From: Firmicutes bacterium UBA6811
GTDB taxonomy: Bacteria; Bacillota; SHA-98; UBA4971
DNA length: 6,922 bases
Assembly: GCA_002452295.1 (NCBI GenBank)
Contig: DKEX01000069.1
Location: 1 to 6,922 of the forward strand
Direction: 5' to 3'
Shown here: positions 5,678 to 6,922 of the stretch, piece after piece
Layout: each line of letters starts with the position of its first letter
Position numbering within the stretch: position 1 is the stretch's first letter
Position numbers and translations under genes: made by a program
The notes under the pieces: model-generated
What the model saw: only the letters and a program-made list of their open reading frames with translations
The model's database searches: none
Told to the model about the DNA's origin: nothing

Positions 5678-6811
5678 TCACTCAAACAGGTATAGCCCGA
5701 GAGCGTCGTATGTGTCCGGGGTCACGACGCCGGTCACGCGGATGCCTCTCGAGCGCTGGAAGGCCTTCACCGCGTCGATGGTGGGTTGTTCGTACATCCC
5801 GTTCTCCGGCCCGGGGTCGAGCCCGAGCATCCTCAGGCGCCGCTGCACCGCCAGCACATCGGTGCCCCGCTCTCCTGGCCCCATCTCCCGTCTGGGGTTG
5901 CGAAGGGGTCCGAAGGGGTTGCCGCATATCACGACGGGAGTCCCCAGGGGCACCCACTCGAAGATGAGCTCCACGTCGTGATTGAACATCCTGATGCAAC
6001 CACCGCTTACCGCGTCCCCGATATACCAGGGTTTGTTCGTGCCGTGGATGCCGTACTTGCCCCAGGGCACGTCCAGCCCCATCCACCTTGTGCCGAACCC
6101 GCCGCTCCAGGCGCCCTTCGATGCAACCTTCCACTGCCCCTGGGGGGATGGAGTCGAAGGCTTGCCCACGGCGACATGGAACTGCTTATAGGGCTTCCCG
6201 TCTGAAAGCACGGTGAGGGTGCATTCCACCGTGTCAATGACGATCTCCACGTTCCCCGGCGGAGGAGGAACCGGCCCGTACGCTACTGGAGATGCGCCCG
6301 TTCCACCCAGGGCGACCCAGGTTCGTGGTCCCAGCACGCCGTCGGCCCGGAGCCCCTTGCTTCTCTGAAACGCCCCGACCGCGGCAGCAGTTCGCGGGCC
6401 GTACACGCCGTCCGCCGGGCCCGGGTCGAACCCGAGGGTCGCAAGATACCCCTGGAGGTGGGCGATACCCACGCCGGAAGGACGCGGGGTCTCCGCCCGG
6501 AGCACTCTATCATAGTCGCAGCCGCATGCGTACAGCGCAGGACCGGACAGCGACGCTGCGGGGGCTGCCGCAGGTGCCCGGCCCGAAGACGCGGCGGAGC
6601 CGGTGGCTGGCCCCGTGAAGGCGCCACCGGCTCCCGCTTCCTTCCCAGCTGGCAGCACCTGCGCGTCCGGCGGGGCATCCCCTTGCCCCTCCTGCGAACG
6701 GAGGGGCGCCAAAGGTCGAGCCTGCGGGGGCCATCCCGCACGGATGCACGCAAGCAGGCCTCCAGCCAGAACGAAAACGAGAAGTAGGAGCAAACCGCGC
6801 CGGTTCGTCAT
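5678..6811 (-). CDS. Exported L,D-transpeptidase (YkuD domain) flanked by two peptidoglycan-binding domains
   Basis: Forms 3-3 type cross-links, or attaches groups, to meso-diaminopimelate in peptidoglycan outside the membrane. It has 377 residues from ATG 6811-6809, with GGAGGAAGGGG just upstream. Residues 2-21 are an Arg-containing then Leu-rich signal; LLAC at 19-22 is a near-lipobox, so it may be a lipoprotein anchored at C22, though L at -2 is unusual. Residues 25-95 are a Pro/Ala/Gly-rich linker. A first PG_binding_1 domain spans about 110-170 (LQGYLATLGFDPGPADGVYG), the YkuD domain about 186-297, and a second PG-binding domain about 313-373. The catalytic signature is complete: HGT at 256-258 and SGGCIRM at 269-275 with nucleophile C272 and R274. 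Two binding modules bracketing the enzyme is a less common layout. No promoter could be assigned in the 111 bases upstream. Confidence 0.93.
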   Translation of the reverse strand: MTNRRGLLLLLVFVLAGGLLACIRAGWPPQARPLAPLRSQEGQGDAPPDAQVLPAGKEAGAGGAFTGPATGSAASSGRAPAAAPAASLSGPALYACGCDYDRVLRAETPRPSGVGIAHLQGYLATLGFDPGPADGVYGPRTAAAVGAFQRSKGLRADGVLGPRTWVALGGTGASPVAYGPVPPPPGNVEIVIDTVECTLTVLSDGKPYKQFHVAVGKPSTPSPQGQWKVASKGAWSGGFGTRWMGLDVPWGKYGIHGTNKPWYIGDAVSGGCIRMFNHDVELIFEWVPLGTPVVICGNPFGPLRNPRREMGPGERGTDVLAVQRRLRMLGLDPGPENGMYEQPTIDAVKAFQRSRGIRVTGVVTPDTYDALGLYLFE

Positions 6812-6922
6812 GGTTCCCCTTCCTCCCGGATAACCTGCACCGGATCAGCGCCAACCCACCAGGCACGCGACAGAGCGACGGCGGGCGGCGCACCTTCCCG
6901 GCAACCCCTCCCAAAAGTCGAG

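Noticed and set aside
4788..5981. A 397-codon open frame on the plus strand
   Set aside because: It crosses the starts and ends of three minus-strand genes, a terminator and a promoter, and its translation looks like random GC-rich sequence with many Pro, Arg and Ser.
1..6922. CRISPR array, insertion sequence, tRNA, toxin partner for the AbrB-like protein
   Set aside because: No spaced direct repeats, transposase motifs, tRNA-like folds or toxin-like small frame next to the AbrB-like gene were seen.

Overview
The window looks like chromosome of a GC-rich Gram-positive bacterium of the Bacillota (Firmicutes), probably a deep-branching clostridial or limnochordial line; the genus cannot be told from this sequence. 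The main support is the gene order glmU-prs-ctc(rplY)-pth, the classic Bacillota arrangement. Further support comes from strong GGAGG-type ribosome binding sites, frequent GTG (and probably TTG) starts, a small AbrB/SpoVT-type regulator and an upstream site that fits a sporulation-type sigma-H promoter. Every gene I can support is on the minus strand, so transcription runs from high to low coordinates. The long open frames on the plus strand are antisense shadows caused by high GC.

Layout in order of transcription. Positions 6811-5678: a secreted or lipid-anchored L,D-transpeptidase (YkuD domain) with a peptidoglycan-binding domain on each side. Positions 5677-5342: a gap with two GC-rich inverted repeats, followed by a good sigma-A promoter and an operator-like palindrome. 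Positions 5341-5156: a 61-residue AbrB-like regulator. Positions 5080-5041: a rho-independent terminator. Positions 5027-4999: a sigma-H-like promoter at the head of the next unit. Then come glmU (4885-3443), prs (3443-2469), rplY/ctc (2421-1774) and pth (1769-1209), tightly packed or overlapping, with no terminator seen between them. After pth lies a frameshifted and shortened member of the YlbF/YheA family (1140-906). Last is the first 268 codons of cstA (806 to the window edge).

How the genes work together: GlmU makes UDP-GlcNAc, the entry metabolite for cell wall and other glycans. Prs makes PRPP for nucleotides and some amino acids. L25/Ctc binds 5S rRNA, and Pth recycles peptidyl-tRNA, so the central operon couples wall precursor supply, nucleotide supply and translation. 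The L,D-transpeptidase acts on the finished wall outside the cell. CstA at the end is a membrane transporter family for peptides or pyruvate, used when carbon is scarce; it may be read through from pth or have its own promoter, which I could not identify.

I found no mobile element, CRISPR array, tRNA, rRNA or defence system, and no clear sign of an undescribed system. The points most worth a second look are the broken YlbF/YheA-family gene, the sigma-H-like promoter before glmU, and the palindrome over the predicted start of transcription of the AbrB-like gene.
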